A DNA stretch of 64,000 bases from Arctopsyche grandis (GCF_051622035.1 NC_135359.1:29293501-29357500); one strand, 5' to 3'; numbered from the stretch's first letter, positions 46,495 to 59,880 are shown. Notes: generated by a model not told the origin, from the sequence alone. Translations and numbers: made by a program.

Positions 46495-48685
46495 GTATAT
46501 GAATCTAGTCTCCTGTGACGATTCGACTAATCGAAGTATTCAAATCAAAGATTTTCCGCCCTTACAATGCTTAATTACAATGCTTCATTTTTTACAGCCG
46601 CTGAGTATCTAGTACGTTTAGAAAATTTATGAAGTATAATGCTTTTAGCATTTTTTTTTTAAATTACGGCTTGAGCGTTTGTTTAAATGTAGAATTTTCA
46701 ATTCAGAACCATTAAATTGTATCTACTATACATGTATGTATGTATTTTATGATACTACTATTCAAAGTTTTTTGAAAAAGTTTCTTTTTTACATATTTTT
46801 AAAACTTTCACTTACCCGAGCCACCCCGTATGATAATCTGGCTGTATATGTATTATATATGTAAAATACACATCTTTTCATGATAAATCTCTCATTTCTG
46901 TGATATTTTTCTCGGTAATCATTTGAAATATCGTGTTCGCGTGACCCACCGAAGATGGTTGGCCGATTCAACCCCGTTTTATGCTAGACGGGTGTTGTTT
47001 TTTTCACTCTATTTTTTTGTTTCCGTATTTTTTGGAACATAATTAATTCGTATCCGTCGGCAATCTTATACTGACAAATCGGCGCTTCTCAAATATGAAA
47101 TACGGTGCCTAATTTCGTATTCGCATTCATTATTTATACTGTATAGGTGCGCTTTCAAATTTACATATTTCCCACATACCAACTTATACGTAGATCAAGT
47201 TAAAATGAAAACTTTGCCGTTATGTATTTTGCATACTTTATGGGTGCTTTAATTTATTTTCTGCGAGTTTTTTATGCATTTTTTCATTTTAGAATAAATT
47301 GATCTGCATATTTTTAGAGCTGCTTCTGAACGGACTATAAATTCAATTAAGAACTTTTGAAATGAATTCAAACTGTGAAAATCTAAAAGTTTTTCACTTC
47401 AATTTCATACAACTTTTCACTAGCCTCTTTCGATTTTTTCGTCTGACGAAATTTGGGTTCTTATCCACCCCCTTCCGATCGTTTTCAAACTTTACCATTT
47501 TGCTCGGTTTGGTCATCAATATAAGTGGAAATCAAATCCGCCATTACGATGGTGAAAAATAATCGTAATAGACACGTTTGAAAATCTCAATTATCGTTCT
47601 CGGTGACGTCTATTTGCCGTTTTTATCCACACTGTTCCGATCGTTATTTCCCTTTTCGCCACCGTCTCGCTATTTCAGATTTTAATTGTTTAAACGCCTA
47701 TAACTTTTTCTTTTTTCACTCTATATTTTATAAAATTTGCATTATAGTCTCTCTTTACCACTCTTATATATTTTTCTTCACTTGTAGGTTATTTTGTCTA
47801 TAAAAATCATTCCAAAATTTATCAATTATTATCAAGTTACTACACACCACAACGATAACCGCAAACACGTGCATACAATATAAACATCTGCACATATTCA
47901 TTTCAACGGTAGCTTCATATTTTTTTTATTAATTAAATGATCCATTATTATTTAAACGTCACAAAAAAAGTTGACGGTAATGATAAAATTAAAAAAACCG
48001 AAATTTATGGCTTTTATAATATAAAAAAAAAAAAAAAATATGTATACATAATTAGATCGTTTTCCGAACTAAATACCGAATTGAATGATTTAATATTTTA
48101 CGACAGCAATAAATCACACCTAACGTAATACGTATTTAAGAAAAAATATTTTTAAGTTGAAAATATCGTCACTATCGTCACAGTAGTAAAGGTCAACCTT
48201 AAATTAAAATAGACTTTGCGTCAATGATCAGATGAAAATTTTTTCAGACGCTCCAAATCTCACATTTTCGAATATATATGTAATATGTATAAGCAATCAA
48301 GAGCACTGTAACGAAACACTCACAATGAACTGTGTACATATCGGCTAAAGACAGAATCCCGATAAATGAAAACTTGCGAACGTTTCGCAGAATTTCAGGG
48401 ATTTCAATGAAGCCCTCTTGCGATGTGAGCTATTTATAAAACGTATTATCGACGTCGATGCAATTAATTTACAGCGATGAAATTGATTCCATATTTTGGG
48501 AAATTTTAATCAGCGCGGCGGGCGATAATAAGTTACTTGACGCATATATGCGACCACGGCTTTCAACGCAAATCCCACTTCCACAAAATAAATTTTCACG
48601 CCCGACAATCAGGCGATACACATCGAATATTTATATAACTAAGTAATAGTTTTTATATCTGTGTCTCTTTTTCATGGTTAGGTCA
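46495..48685. other. AT-rich stretch, one interspersed repeat, no gene seen
   Basis: 47380-47800 is a member of the CCGATCGTTTTCAAACTTT repeat family shared with 58800-59190 and, reversed, 16560-16860. No host gene was recognised. Confidence 0.4.
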
Positions 48686-48689
48686 AATT

Positions 48690-49360
48690 ACGGAAAGGAC
48701 CGATATTTGAGATTTGACCAATATTCGAAAATCAGCCTATTTTGTGGTAGAATAACAGCTGCATTAATGTAGGGCATCAAAATAGATGATAAAATAGTAG
48801 AAATAGTCGATAGTAATTTATATTTAGGACAAATAATAGACATGTCCGGTAGTAATAAAGAAGAAATAAAGAGACGTATGAAATTAGGATGGAGAATGTG
48901 GTTTTTTAATTTAAAAAAATGGTACTTTGCCTGAAGAAAAAGATCTTCGATCAATGTGTTTTGCCAGTGATGACGTATGGATGTGAACCTTAGACATTGA
49001 ACGCCAAGTTTCTGCACAAAGTCCAATGAACTCAAAGAAGTATGAAACGTTGTATGCTTGGCATAACGAGGAAAAGCAGGAAACGGAATACGCGGGTGAG
49101 ATGTATGACAAGGACATAGTAAATAGAATAAAGGGATTGAAATGGCAATGGGCGGGCCACATGGGTAGAAGAATGGACAAAAGAAGTGCTAGAATGGTAC
49201 CCGAGGGAATGCTAAAGGGTAAAAAATGACCGCATGCCAGATGGGTAGACGAAATTAAGAAAATTTGTGGGGTGAGATGGACGCGAGTTGCGCAAAACAA
49301 AGACGAGTGGAAGCGTGTTGGAGAGGCCTTCATCCAGCAGTGGATGGTGAATGGCTGTAG
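48690..49360 (+). pseudogene. RTE-like LINE C-terminal fragment, decayed
   Basis: Frames include EIVDSNLYLGQIID, EEIKRRMKLGWRMW, WAGHMGRRMDKRSARM, RWVDEIKKICGVRWTRVAQN and EWKRVGEAFIQQW, the ordered RTE post-RT blocks. Stops and a frameshift interrupt them. The end runs into a TGATGATG tract typical of RTE tails. Confidence 0.7.
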
Positions 49361-49434
49361 ATGATGATCATGGTGATGAATATAGTTTTATATGGTCTTA
49401 CATACATATACAAATTTTATTTATTTATTTTTAT

Positions 49435-49515
49435 TACATTTTATACCAGGAACGCCTTACAGGTAAACCCCAATGCGCCTTCCTGGCCAACTACAAACAA
49501 TACAGCATTTTTATT
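49435..49515 (-). repeat. Jockey-like LINE 3' tail, reversed
   Basis: ACCAGGAACGCCTTACAGGTAAACC...GGCCAACTA is the reverse of the tail at 34278. Confidence 0.55.
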
Positions 49516-49599
49516 ATACAAGTCGCTGAATAATGAGACACTGAAAAGTCGCCAATTAACGAGACATCTATGAATTGTACATACATTTTATTTGTACAT

Positions 49600-49872
49600 T
49601 AATCATACTCAAATAGTGGTGACATAGTAGGTAGGAAGGATTTTAGCCAATTTTTAATAGGGAACCGTTTCAACAACGAAAGCAGAGAAAATTGGCAAAT
49701 TCTGATAGGAAACGATCGACCTGGAGTCACAAATATCCAGGTCTGACCAGCAGCACTACATGTATACTCAGAAAAATTCTTTTCAATAGAGGTCAGCTCA
49801 TGGGATCGAACACGGCGCCTCTCGGTGTTAGGCAGAAGCTTAACGACTGAGCTATGCTGCTGGCTTACATAA
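49600..49872 (-). repeat. tRNA-derived SINE, near-complete
   Basis: Reversed, it reads CAGCAGCATAGCTCAGTCG (box A) ... GTTCGATCCCATGAG (box B), then the family body ending near AATATGATT. Confidence 0.78.
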
Positions 49873-49879
49873 TACATAA

Positions 49880-51330
49880 AATCAAGTTGATATTTTCGAA
49901 TATCAACTTGATGTTGTAGTCATACTTTTTAAAGATTACATAGCCTTGAATTTTAGTTATAAATTGGCAATTACAGTGCGAAAGCTATGAAATCGACACC
50001 TTTGAAAAATCACTGCAGTGTCGAATCGCCCTTGACCTCAAAACGCGTACAAACATACATACAGATATCTCGTACTTCAACGGATTCTCGCCTTTAGTGT
50101 TCATTTATTGTCATTTGCCGGCAATTTCCATTTATCTTTCTGAAAATTACAACCGTGTATATCAGCTGCTTTTTTTCCAGCGCTAGCAATTAAAATGGCC
50201 GACGTAATCTCTTCAATTTCACACATTGTTACTTTTTATGATTTTTTCAGCCGGCGATTATGTATATCGAACCGGAAAAATTACAATGCGAAGCGTTGGT
50301 TTTTCGTTTGACTTTTCGTAGTCGTGTCGTGACCGTTGGTCGTTTCGACTTCTGATAGTGCTTTTGCTACCCCTTGCGAAAATCTTGCATTTTACGATCG
50401 GTTTAATTTTACCCTTCGCACGCGAATGGGTTTCGTGAGCTTACTCATACAGGTTGATTCATCTTGTGTCGATACTTTACTTCAGTCGAAGGCTTTGTGA
50501 GATTTGAACAATGCCGAATCGTACATACAGGTATGTATATGAAAAGAAAGGAATGACTCTATCGCTGTCGACATTACATGAACCATTTTCCTGAATGAGC
50601 ACACATACAATACAAATAATATCTTGAACATTTTCTTTTCACCGATACCTATTATGTACGCACACGTGTAATATATGTAATAATAGTTCGGCCTTTGCTC
50701 CATACCATGTATCTTTTTTTCTCATCTCCTACGCTATTTAAATAAGTAGTTTTAAGTTTAGAAACTGAAAGGCAAGTTTGACTGTATAATATCTTTGATC
50801 TTCTACTCTCTTATCCTACAATGCTAGAAACTACGCTAGGGTATCAAATTCAATTTAAATAAGTATGTGATTTTTTTTAAAAAGTAACTGCTATGAATAT
50901 GGTTAAATGAGCAATTTTCATATATTTTATCAATTTTGCGAGCTCATTTTATAGACATTGATAACATATCTTGTTTTTAGTTACAATAAAGCGAGTTAGC
51001 TAGGATTCAACCTTGGGATAAATCATTTAAATAATCAGATTAATTTCAGCAATCCCCCCGACGTTTGTTTGCTTCCAATATTGAGCCGTAGCTAGGGTAG
51101 TTTGCGCCCGGGGGGCAAACATGCTACTACCCCCCTTATAATTTATTTATACATTTTTCTATTCGCAATTTTCGAATACGTCAATTAAATAAAACTTTAA
51201 AATTACAGTTTTCTCGATATAATAAATCCAATTAAAAAAAGAATATTGTCATTGGCGAATGGTGCTCCTCAAAGCGCTCGCCTGCATTTTAAATTATAAA
51301 ATTTCAGATAATAATCAACATTTAAAATAT
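49880..51330. other. Unassigned stretch
   Basis: A short frame with good context starts at 50195 (AAAATGGCCGACG, 40 codons) and could be a first exon, but nothing confirms it. No other gene was recognised. Confidence 0.25.
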
Positions 51331-51335
51331 TATAT

Positions 51336-51669
51336 TGTTGCGTAGGGGTGACTTCAGGATTCAAATGAAAAGCCAAAGTCGCTTCACAGCAATGGTTCTG
51401 GAGATCCACACGTAGCCAGCGCTCGCTTCGGAATAATATGATATGGCCTAAGTACTTCCTTATAAAGGACAAGTTGCTCACCACAGCTTCCCCGATCCAT
51501 TTTTATATCTATTTTCTAAACACGAACAGTTTTAATTGAGTCTCACGCTCTCGAGTTCTGAGAATTTAGCGGCCACTTACTGATTATCGTTAGGCCAATT
51601 CGAGGGTCTCGATTGTTAACCCCCGAATGCACTTTTACAGCGGATACTCTCTCGTATTCCCACGTTACA
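51336..51669 (-). repeat. Solo LTR, reversed
   Basis: Reversed ends TGTAACGTGGG and CCCCTACGCAACA, with ATAT duplicated (51332-51335, 51670-51673). It is 334 bp and has TCCTTTATAAGGAAGTAC. Same family as 27570-27944. Confidence 0.85.
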
Positions 51670-51674
51670 ATATC

Positions 51675-53065
51675 AAAAAAAATTCCCGATATTGCTAACC
51701 ACATTTTGGCGCCCCCTCTTAAAACCTACCCCTGGGGTCATTTTCCTGCCCCGCCACCACGTTACAGCCCCCTGCAAATGAAAATAAATAACATAAAATT
51801 TTAAAATAGATCAGCACCTTTTTTACAAGCTTTTTACTATTACATAAATACCATAGAAACTTGTACTATCAATAATTACTTATGAAAGCTAATTTTTCAA
51901 AAAAGGCACTACGCTTATGCGATTTTTCTAAATGTCAAAATTTTGTTTTAACGCTCAAACAAAAAAAAATACAATTATCCCTCATAACATTGACCTAAAA
52001 ACCTATTAAAAATGACACTCTCAAAATAAATAATAAAAAAAAACATTCTCAGATTTACACCTGTCGCTTTTTCGCTCGTTTGTTCAACGGATGCCGAACT
52101 ATCCAGTAATGTTTGAGAGCACCTGTTGTCGCTTAATCACGCCCAATGTTTCTCAACTGATGAGCTAATTAACCCTGTGGACGTACACGGTTCGATTGCG
52201 GTTCAGCTTTGGAGAGGGTTAACGAAGCGTTTAAACCGACGAACGTGAGAACAATCATCTCATTGATATCAACAATCTGTTAAACTAGTATATAAATACA
52301 TATATATTAAATATTTACAAAATAAAAAAGCTCACATGGACACTTCATATATACATACATATATATTATAACAAAGTTTATTTTTATTATACTATGTATA
52401 CTATATTCTATACATATGTATATAGTGTATTGATGATTTTTCCTCAGTTGGTAATTCGGCGAGAACCGAAATAGACTGTAATCCATTTTCCGAGGAAATT
52501 CCTGATGGAGGCGTTCGTGAATATTAATGGATTAATTAATACGTGGATAATCGCAAAACGATGATGATAATTTTCGATTAAAAATATACCCATTAGTTTG
52601 CATAGGTATATGTATGTATGTAATTTCATATTCAATATATTACTATAATAATCAGGATTCACAAGTTTGTGAAAACTTCATACGAATATTAAATTGATAT
52701 TTTGCACACCATATTATATATGTACATATGTAACATAAATTTCGCGTATTAGTATGCGATCATGCCTTCGATATATGGGGGATGTTTCAATATTATTATC
52801 AATCATATATGATTGTGTGTGTGTGTGTGTAATTTATTATATATTGACAGTATATGGAGGGGATTTAACTAATGGATGTTTTACCCTTGTATAGGGGTTG
52901 AAGCTATTTTGAAAATGCAATTAGTATTGTTAACAGTATATTGGTTGTATTAAATAAAGCATTTATTTTATATACTGGTATATCTTAGTATTGAAAGCTT
53001 TATACATTTACATATGTATGGAAAAGCTTTATGAAATATTCCTAACATATTTAATCTGCAATATA
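51675..53065. other. AT-rich stretch without recognised gene
   Basis: It contains a TG microsatellite (about 52815-52831) and many ATACATATGTAT motifs. Confidence 0.4.
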
Positions 53066-53069
53066 ACCA

Positions 53070-53240
53070 GCGGCGTAGACTAGTGGCTAACCTTTTATGC
53101 TTTCGAGCAGAGTGGTCACGGGTTCGATTCCCACTAGAGTCCTACTGCTGGTCTGACCTTGGTTTGTGACTTGAGGTCGATCGTTTCTTATCAGAGTTTG
53201 TCAATTTTTCTGATTTTCATTGAAACGGTTCCTGTAAAAC
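53070..53240 (+). repeat. tRNA-derived SINE
   Basis: The head CAGCGGCGTAGACTAGTGG, box B GGTTCGATTCCC, and the body GATCGTTTCTTATCAGAGTT are present. The tail is diverged. Confidence 0.7.
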
Positions 53241-53779
53241 TGGCATCTTCTTCCTATCTCTTTTGCTAATCTCAAGTTATTCAGCGTCTTGAGTTTCGTC
53301 AATTTGATTATAAAATGCCGCAAAAATTTCTCCACAGATGTCACTGTGGATGTTTGTATAAATTCGCATTCTATATCATCCTTATGTAAATATGTATATT
53401 GATTGATTGTATTGTATCTGTATAAGTGCACTCGTCACTTTGGAGCGATCTATAAATGCGAGTTTCATGTTCATGTTCTATGAAATATAGGTAGAATAAA
53501 ATAAAGATGAATGCTCGTCTGTCCACTATGCAAATCTATGTACATCTTTAAATTATTAAATAACAAATTTGGTATATCATTTCAATGAGACAATAGACAA
53601 AGAATTTTTCTGAAAAAGTTCAATTTTTTACATTTTTTTCAAGCAATTCCAATTGATATTATATAAAAATAGTGTTGTGCCCGTTGATTTCGAAAAGGAA
53701 TTGATATACGAATTAAAATATAAGTTATATAAAAATATAATATAAGATGATTTATAGGTGCGCGTGCACGTATTGATCG

Positions 53780-54160
53780 TAAAAAGTTGAGTACGCACAT
53801 CACATGCTCATCGATCCAACCCATTCACCCGTTCAAAATGATTAATGAACGTGTGTGTGTCTTCGTGGATGTTTGTACGTGTGTACGCTCCCGCGCAGCG
53901 CATGTGACGCGGACGTCACCCGTTGTTCGGGGCTCAATATCAGGAGCACATGTCAGACGCTCTACACCCCACCCCCCCACCCCACTTTCCCACCGTCACC
54001 TTGGAATGGTCGCTTGTCACACCATATGCTTAAAATGCACCCATTGGTCAGAATGGATCCTCATCGCTCTAACTGGCCAGACGTTTTAGTCCACGTGGAC
54101 CACTTCACGCTGATTGGTTGTGCGCCTTGTCCGCGTGTATTTATTTTATTTAATATCTCT
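53780..54160 (+). promoter_or_regulatory. CpG/CCAAT-rich stretch, possible promoter
   Basis: Local GC rises, with CATGTGACGCGGACGTCACC (palindromic GACGTC) and two inverted CCAAT boxes (CATTGGTCAG near 54041, TGATTGGTTG near 54112). No transcript start or coding exon was identified. Confidence 0.3.
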
Positions 54161-54179
54161 AGGCACAAGATATACTTGT

Positions 54180-55125
54180 GATATACTAGGCACAAGATAT
54201 ACTAGGCACAAGATATACAAGATATATTTTTTTTAAATCCCTAAACTTTTAAACCCCACACTCCACGCGTCCGCCACAAATATACCGACATACATCGCGT
54301 CCGTTATATATATATATATTATTTTATGTCGTATTCAAACAAGTGTAATTTATTGAATGAACAAAGGAAATTGCGCATAGGATGCTTTAAGCTCGTTTGT
54401 ATGCAGCTATGTATTTAAACCATGATTACATGCACCTGCATTTTTGTACATATGTATATCATAGTTGCTCAAACTGGTGGTTCGCAATCTTAAATATAAT
54501 CTAAATAAAGCATGTGACAGTTCATCTCCAATACCAGGTCAATACCAGGCAATTAGACGAAAGCTTATGTATATACATATATATTATATAAAACCACCGA
54601 ATTATTCCACACAAGTTTTCTACATATGTATGTATACTTGTCTAAAGGTCCGATTTGAATTAACGCGACTACGGTTTCGTATGTTGACACGCGGCTGAAA
54701 GTATTTAGTGATTGCTCCAAAAATAGAAAATAAAGATAAATAATTATGTTGAGTGCATAGTGAAGGAACACGACACGATAGGTAGGGTTGAGATGTCGTC
54801 ATTGATTAATTTTACACCTGGCCTTATCTGAGAATTAGACCAAACTATTAGTTAGAATGCGCTGCAGATTAAATATTGTAGGTTTTTAGTTTAGAAAATC
54901 GTGCAGTTTTTTTCAAATCATAGAATTTGTTGCCATTTTTTCGTATACTCCACAAACTGGAGCTGCGTTCCAATTTTTTTTTTAAATATTTATACTTTGG
55001 GAAAGGTGGCATACCGGTGGACTCAGTTTTATATTATCCCATGATGCCGTTATCGGACTGTCTCTGAGCGCCATCTATGGTGTTAAACTTGTATATTATA
55101 GATTTTTAAATCATATTCAAATATT
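54180..55125. other. Unassigned AT-rich stretch
   Basis: A small tandem of TACTAGGCACAAGATA (about 54160-54220) and a TA run near 54305. No gene was recognised. Confidence 0.4.
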
Positions 55126-55129
55126 GGTG

Positions 55130-55415
55130 ACATAGTCAGCAGCATGGCTCGGTGGTTGCTTTGATACTAACCACCGATATGTCGCCGGGTTCGATCCGTG
55201 CGCTGACCTTGATTGAAAATAATTTATTCCGAGTATTTCTGTAGTGCTACTGGTCAGACTTGGATATTTTTGACTTCAAGTCGATCGTTTCCTATCAGAG
55301 TTTGCCAATTTATCTGATTTCATTGTTGAAACGGTTCCTCGTTAAATTGGCAAAACCATTTTACCCACTAATTAAATATGATTTCAAAATTTATTATCTA
55401 TAAAAAAATTTAATA
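55130..55415 (+). repeat. tRNA-derived SINE
   Basis: CAGCAGCATGGCTCGGTGG, box B GGGTTCGATCC, then body and tail as in the family. Confidence 0.75.
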
Positions 55416-55499
55416 TATTTATATATAAGTTTAATACCATAAATGTCGCTCAGGAGCATCCTATTAACGGCATCACGGGAAAATATAAAATCAAGTCCA

Positions 55500-55690
55500 T
55501 CGGCAATATCAGATTTGGATATTTGTAACTCCTAGTTGATCGTTTCCTATCAGAGTTTGCCAATTTTTCTAATTTCATTATTGAAGCGATTCCTCCAACA
55601 AAATTGGTAAAAAAAAAAGCCTACTCAATATTTCACCACTATTTGAACGTAATTTCAGAAGTTTTTTTAATCTTATTTATCAGAAGTTTT
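55500..55690 (+). repeat. Headless SINE fragment
   Basis: It starts at TCAGATTTGGATATTTGTAAC and keeps the GATCGTTTCCTATCAGAGTT body without the tRNA head. Confidence 0.65.
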
Positions 55691-55764
55691 AACATACGCT
55701 AATTTTGCTTATACATATGTCTGGTTACAGTGACGCGTTAGAGTATTCTGTAATGTAAATAAAT

Positions 55765-55952
55765 AAATTTCAACAATGAAATCGGATAAATGGGCAAACT
55801 CTGATATGAAACGATCAACTAGAAATTACAAATATTCAAGTATGACCAGCAGCTATACAGATAATACTCGGAATAAATTATTTTAAATCCAACCCGGCAA
55901 CCTCTCGTTGGTTAGCATAAGGCAACCAACAAGCTATGCTGCTGGATGATAA
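55765..55952 (-). repeat. SINE, reversed
   Basis: The reversed head CCAGCAGCATAGCTTGTTGG and the body GTTTCATATCAGAGTTTGCC are present. Confidence 0.65.
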
Positions 55953-56289
55953 TTTGTTCCGGTTCATTTCCGTGCTTACAATACTGGACTTTTTTTACAC
56001 TGATTTTCAGTTTTTTGAAGATCTTTACTTTTTTGTATGTTCTGAATTTAGCAATCGGTATTGATTCGTCACAAAGGTAATAAGTTTTTCCGGATTTTCC
56101 CCGATCGAATGTCGCACAATACTCGAAAGATGTACCGAGCGAGTGGCTTGTGAAGGTCGGCATCCATACTAATGCTCTGAGAAGTGACACCCGGTACTCA
56201 TTTCCGATACTCGGAGATTCGATTTGTGAGTAAACCGCAGAAACACACTGTATATACCGACTATAAAGCGCAATGCTAGCGGCCGACAA
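55912..56289 (-). other. Unrecognised 125-codon open frame ending in a SINE
   Basis: The minus-strand frame starts at a TTG, so an upstream exon or a later Met would be needed. Codon use looks ordinary and the composition is mixed, with a basic segment TYKKVKIFKKLKISVKKVQY. The last about 12 codons lie in the reversed SINE. No family was recognised. Confidence 0.25.
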
Positions 56290-56730
56290 CCATTTTTGCG
56301 AAGGACGAGTGTGACTGAGTTATCGGCGATCCGCTGTAAAATATGTATAAAGTTCGCAGTAAAACTGAGCTATTACAGCACGAAGCTAATGGATCGTACA
56401 TATGTACATACGTCTCGTTGGGTACTTTATATTTATAGTAATTGCTCCGGATGAATGTATTGCATTAATGGAAATTATATTGCTTTGGGATGCGTGCGTG
56501 GAGAGACAACATTCGAGACGGCACTCCTTGCTTTGAAACGCGCTGCGTCACATCGCGTCGCTCCAGTATGCACCTGAATATATGGCTCAATCACAAAGAT
56601 GGTTCAATAAACCAATGCAAAAAAGTTTAGATATCAAATTCTTATTTTTTATTTTTATTCAATCAATCAAAGTACACTGGTCATTACAGATCGCTCCAAT
56701 GCGACAAGTGTACTATACACATCAAGAAAT

Positions 56731-56733
<3 letters not shown>

Positions 56734-56822
<89 letters not shown>
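56734..56822. repeat. AT microsatellite, about 89 bp
   Basis: Pure (AT)n. The Tyr/Ile-repeat frames on both strands are artefacts of it. Confidence 0.95.
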
Positions 56823-56826
<4 letters not shown>

Positions 56827-56913
56827 AATACATAATAATTACATAATTCGAAATCTTACTCATAATCATATTTTTTTTCAACAATACAAATTTATTCAAT
56901 AAACACCCACAGA

Positions 56914-57307
56914 GGGATGCGGTGCATCCGCTCTAAAATCGCCAGACAAATTGAACGACAGATTAACGGACGGCTGCTTTAAATGCAATTCTCATCTTCT
57001 CGAATGATAGATTGCACATCAGATGACGGGTAGCCTTTCGATGTGCACAGATGCAATTATTAAAATGGTAATTATTAAAATTGAGTTGGATCTTTCAGGC
57101 GAGTTTAATAAGGCAAGATTCGATAAGTTCCGAATCTTGCCTTATTAAACTCGCCTGAAAGATCCAACTCAATTTTAATAATTGCATCTGTGCACATCGA
57201 AAGGTTACTCGTCATCTGATGTGCAATCTATCATTCGAGAAAACGAGAATTTCGTTTAAAGCTGCCGTTCTGTTAATCTGGCGATTTTAGAGCGGATGCA
57301 CCAAACC
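56914..57307. mobile_element. Long foldback element with 8-bp TSD
   Basis: Two arms of about 180-200 bp are near-exact inverts around a 8-base centre (GGCAAGATTCG ataagttc CGAATCTTGCC, centre about 57128). CCCACAGA lies on both sides (56906-56913, 57308-57315). The left arm has one extra partial unit (ATGGTAATTATTAAA). It is probably a hAT-mobilised foldback MITE. Confidence 0.88.
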
Positions 57308-57424
57308 CCCACAGATACATCTATGGAGAGAAACTCGGTGAATCCTGAGATATAATACAATAACTCAAGATTTCGCGAGAGAAATGGGAAAGGAAAGCCA
57401 ATTTTGCAGGAATCGATAAAAAAA

Positions 57425-57552
57425 ATTGGCAAACTTTGATATGAAACCTGGTTACAAACTAAGGTCTAGCCAGCAGCAAACAGTGTGACTCGAACTCATA
57501 ACCACACTGACCATAGCAAGATATGCTAACCACTAGTCCATGCTGCTGGTTA
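57425..57552 (-). repeat. SINE fragment, reversed
   Basis: The reversed head CCAGCAGCATGGACTAGTGG, TTAGCATATCTTGC and box B remnant GAGTTCGAGTC are present. Confidence 0.6.
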
Positions 57553-57559
57553 TGGTCCA

Positions 57560-59590
57560 TGATATTTCCCAAGAAAACTCTAATTATTTATTTACAATAT
57601 TTCATTTCTTTTTACCGCCTTTATAAGGCAATGAAATTCATTGATAAAATTAGCATTCTTAGAACTTTTCATTTTATGTCATGTAGAAACGCTTGTTATA
57701 TTAAAAATTACAATGAAATTGGTGTCAGAAGTGGGATAGTTAATGATTGGCGGTATTGTTTTTTTTCTTTCAAAATTTTGATATAAATAAAGTTATTCGT
57801 GAAGTATATAGTACACTGTAATTATAGCCTTTCCAAAACATGTCAAATTTTAAGCGAGGGATAAAAAAGTATACTGAACTAAATCGCTTTCAATGATATG
57901 AATTTTTAAAAGCATTCCTTTTTTTCTGCGTATTTTTGACGAAAAAAATCTAATTGCTTAAAAACTTGCTCTAAAAAGTTTAAAAGCTATGTTGTAATTT
58001 GTATTTGCGATATATCGTTAGCCAATTCATACTTTTGAAACATCTAAAACGTAACTAAATAATTGATTCAGACCAGGTACGTCATCACATTGCTTATACT
58101 CGTAAATCACAGTTCAAAAAATGTCTTGTCAAGTCATTCATTCGCATCAGCTGTTCCATTTTGTCAGTATCTTTGGCTGAAAAACAAAATTGTTTGATCA
58201 AACATTTGATTTGTGAATGGAGAGTAAGAGAGCAAGTCGGATAATCGCATCAAAAACCATTTCAACAAGCTCAATGTTCACAAGTACCACTATGAACCAT
58301 TGGACCAGCTTAGGTATCATCATTGGTTTCCAAGAATGGGATAATTCCCATTAAAACATAAATAGGATTGTGGTCTGGTTTCTGTCTGACTTATACAAGT
58401 ACGTGCTAGCATTTTATGTATGCTATGATAGGTCTGGGATTTCCGTTTTTTTTTCAGTACATTTGAGTCATACTAGCTGTAGTCATTGTGACACGTGAAT
58501 ATATGTACATACATATAATATACGTCAGTAATAAAACTGCTTTGATTGAGATTGTATATCTGTTTTTTATTTGAGTTTAACAGGAAGTCTGCTTAAATTA
58601 CAGAAAAATTATGTTCATGTAGGGTTAATTACTCGAATTGTACCGTACTTTGCTATTTTTTTTTTGTTTTGATTGGGTTTTAAACGTCTCCTGTAATTAG
58701 TTTGTGTTTTTTTTGAAGGTGTCAAACTAAATTAGGCAAAATTTATTGGACAAAGGTTACAAACGTATTCGTATTTTGTTTTGCTTCAAATGAATGTGTA
58801 TTTTTACTAGACTTTTCTATGTTTAACTTCGCTGACGATTCAGAATCTATTCCTACAGTCTTCCGATCGTTTTGAAACTTTGCCATTTTGCGCGGTTTGG
58901 TCAACGATGGAAATTTAAATCGATTGTGATAGTTAGATGGTGAAAAATAATCGTAATAGACACGTTGAAAGATGCAAACATTTTGAACATCTTGACGTTT
59001 AGCGGTCAGTAATATTATATGTTTGAATTTCCGCCACTCCCTCGTTTTTTCAGATTTTAATTGTTTAAACGCCTATAACTATCTTGTTCACACTATATCT
59101 TATAAAATTTGCATTATAGGCTCTCTAAAGAGATAAATCTCCAATATATATTTTTATTTCACTAATAGGTTATATAATTCTAAAAATAATCATTAATCAG
59201 CCGCAATTCGTTGAACTTTCCGTTTTTGATTTAAAGTGGGGGCTTTTAATGTTGTAAATATTCAAATGTATGTCTATCAATTAAATAAGGGAATTGTTTC
59301 ATTGAACGATCGTTTAGCTAAAATTGTTTTTCTGAATAGCTTTTTCGTTATTTTGGGTTTAGAAAGAAGACTTACATACATACATATGTAGATGTATTTC
59401 ATGAATTTTATTTTGATTCATATATTATAACCCCTTTACTTGTAAGAAAAATTACACAAGTTCAACAGTTGTTCACAAGTACACATTTGTTGAATAGCTG
59501 AATAGTTAATGACATATGAAATATGAAGTGGTATGTAAAAATAGCTAGAAGAGTTTACACATGAGTTCTTGAGTGAAATAAGGCGACTAA
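57560..59590. other. Unassigned AT-rich stretch
   Basis: 58800-59190 is the interspersed repeat described at 47380-47800. No gene was recognised elsewhere. Confidence 0.4.
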
Positions 59591-59609
59591 AATGGTAAAT
59601 CATTTCCTG

Positions 59610-59880
59610 GTTGACGGATTATTGGCCGAATGAACACTTGGCCGAACGGACATTCGGCTGACAGACATTTGGCAGAACGGATACTTAGCCGAAAATTTCA
59701 TTAGGCCGAAAGACATTTGGCGTAATGAAATTTTTAATTGCTTAAATTTATCGAAAATATCAAATTTAAATAAAGTGATTTCTCCATATCTGTTTTCGAT
59801 AACTTTTGAGTAATTTCGATACATAATTAGACAAAAATTCGTTTGTCGCTTAATGTCTGTCCGGCCAAACGTCCATTCTC
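59610..59880. repeat. GGCCGAA-type degenerate repeat
   Basis: Short units TTGGCCGAACGGACATTTGG recur with variation at 59630-59720, with an inverted partial unit near 59855-59875. It is probably an old DNA-element derivative. Confidence 0.45.

Noticed and set aside
49820-49872. tRNA gene
   Set aside because: Box A and B are present but they form the head of a SINE found many times in the window; no full cloverleaf.
56582-56899. Tyr/Ile-repeat proteins on both strands
   Set aside because: Translation of the (AT)n microsatellite.
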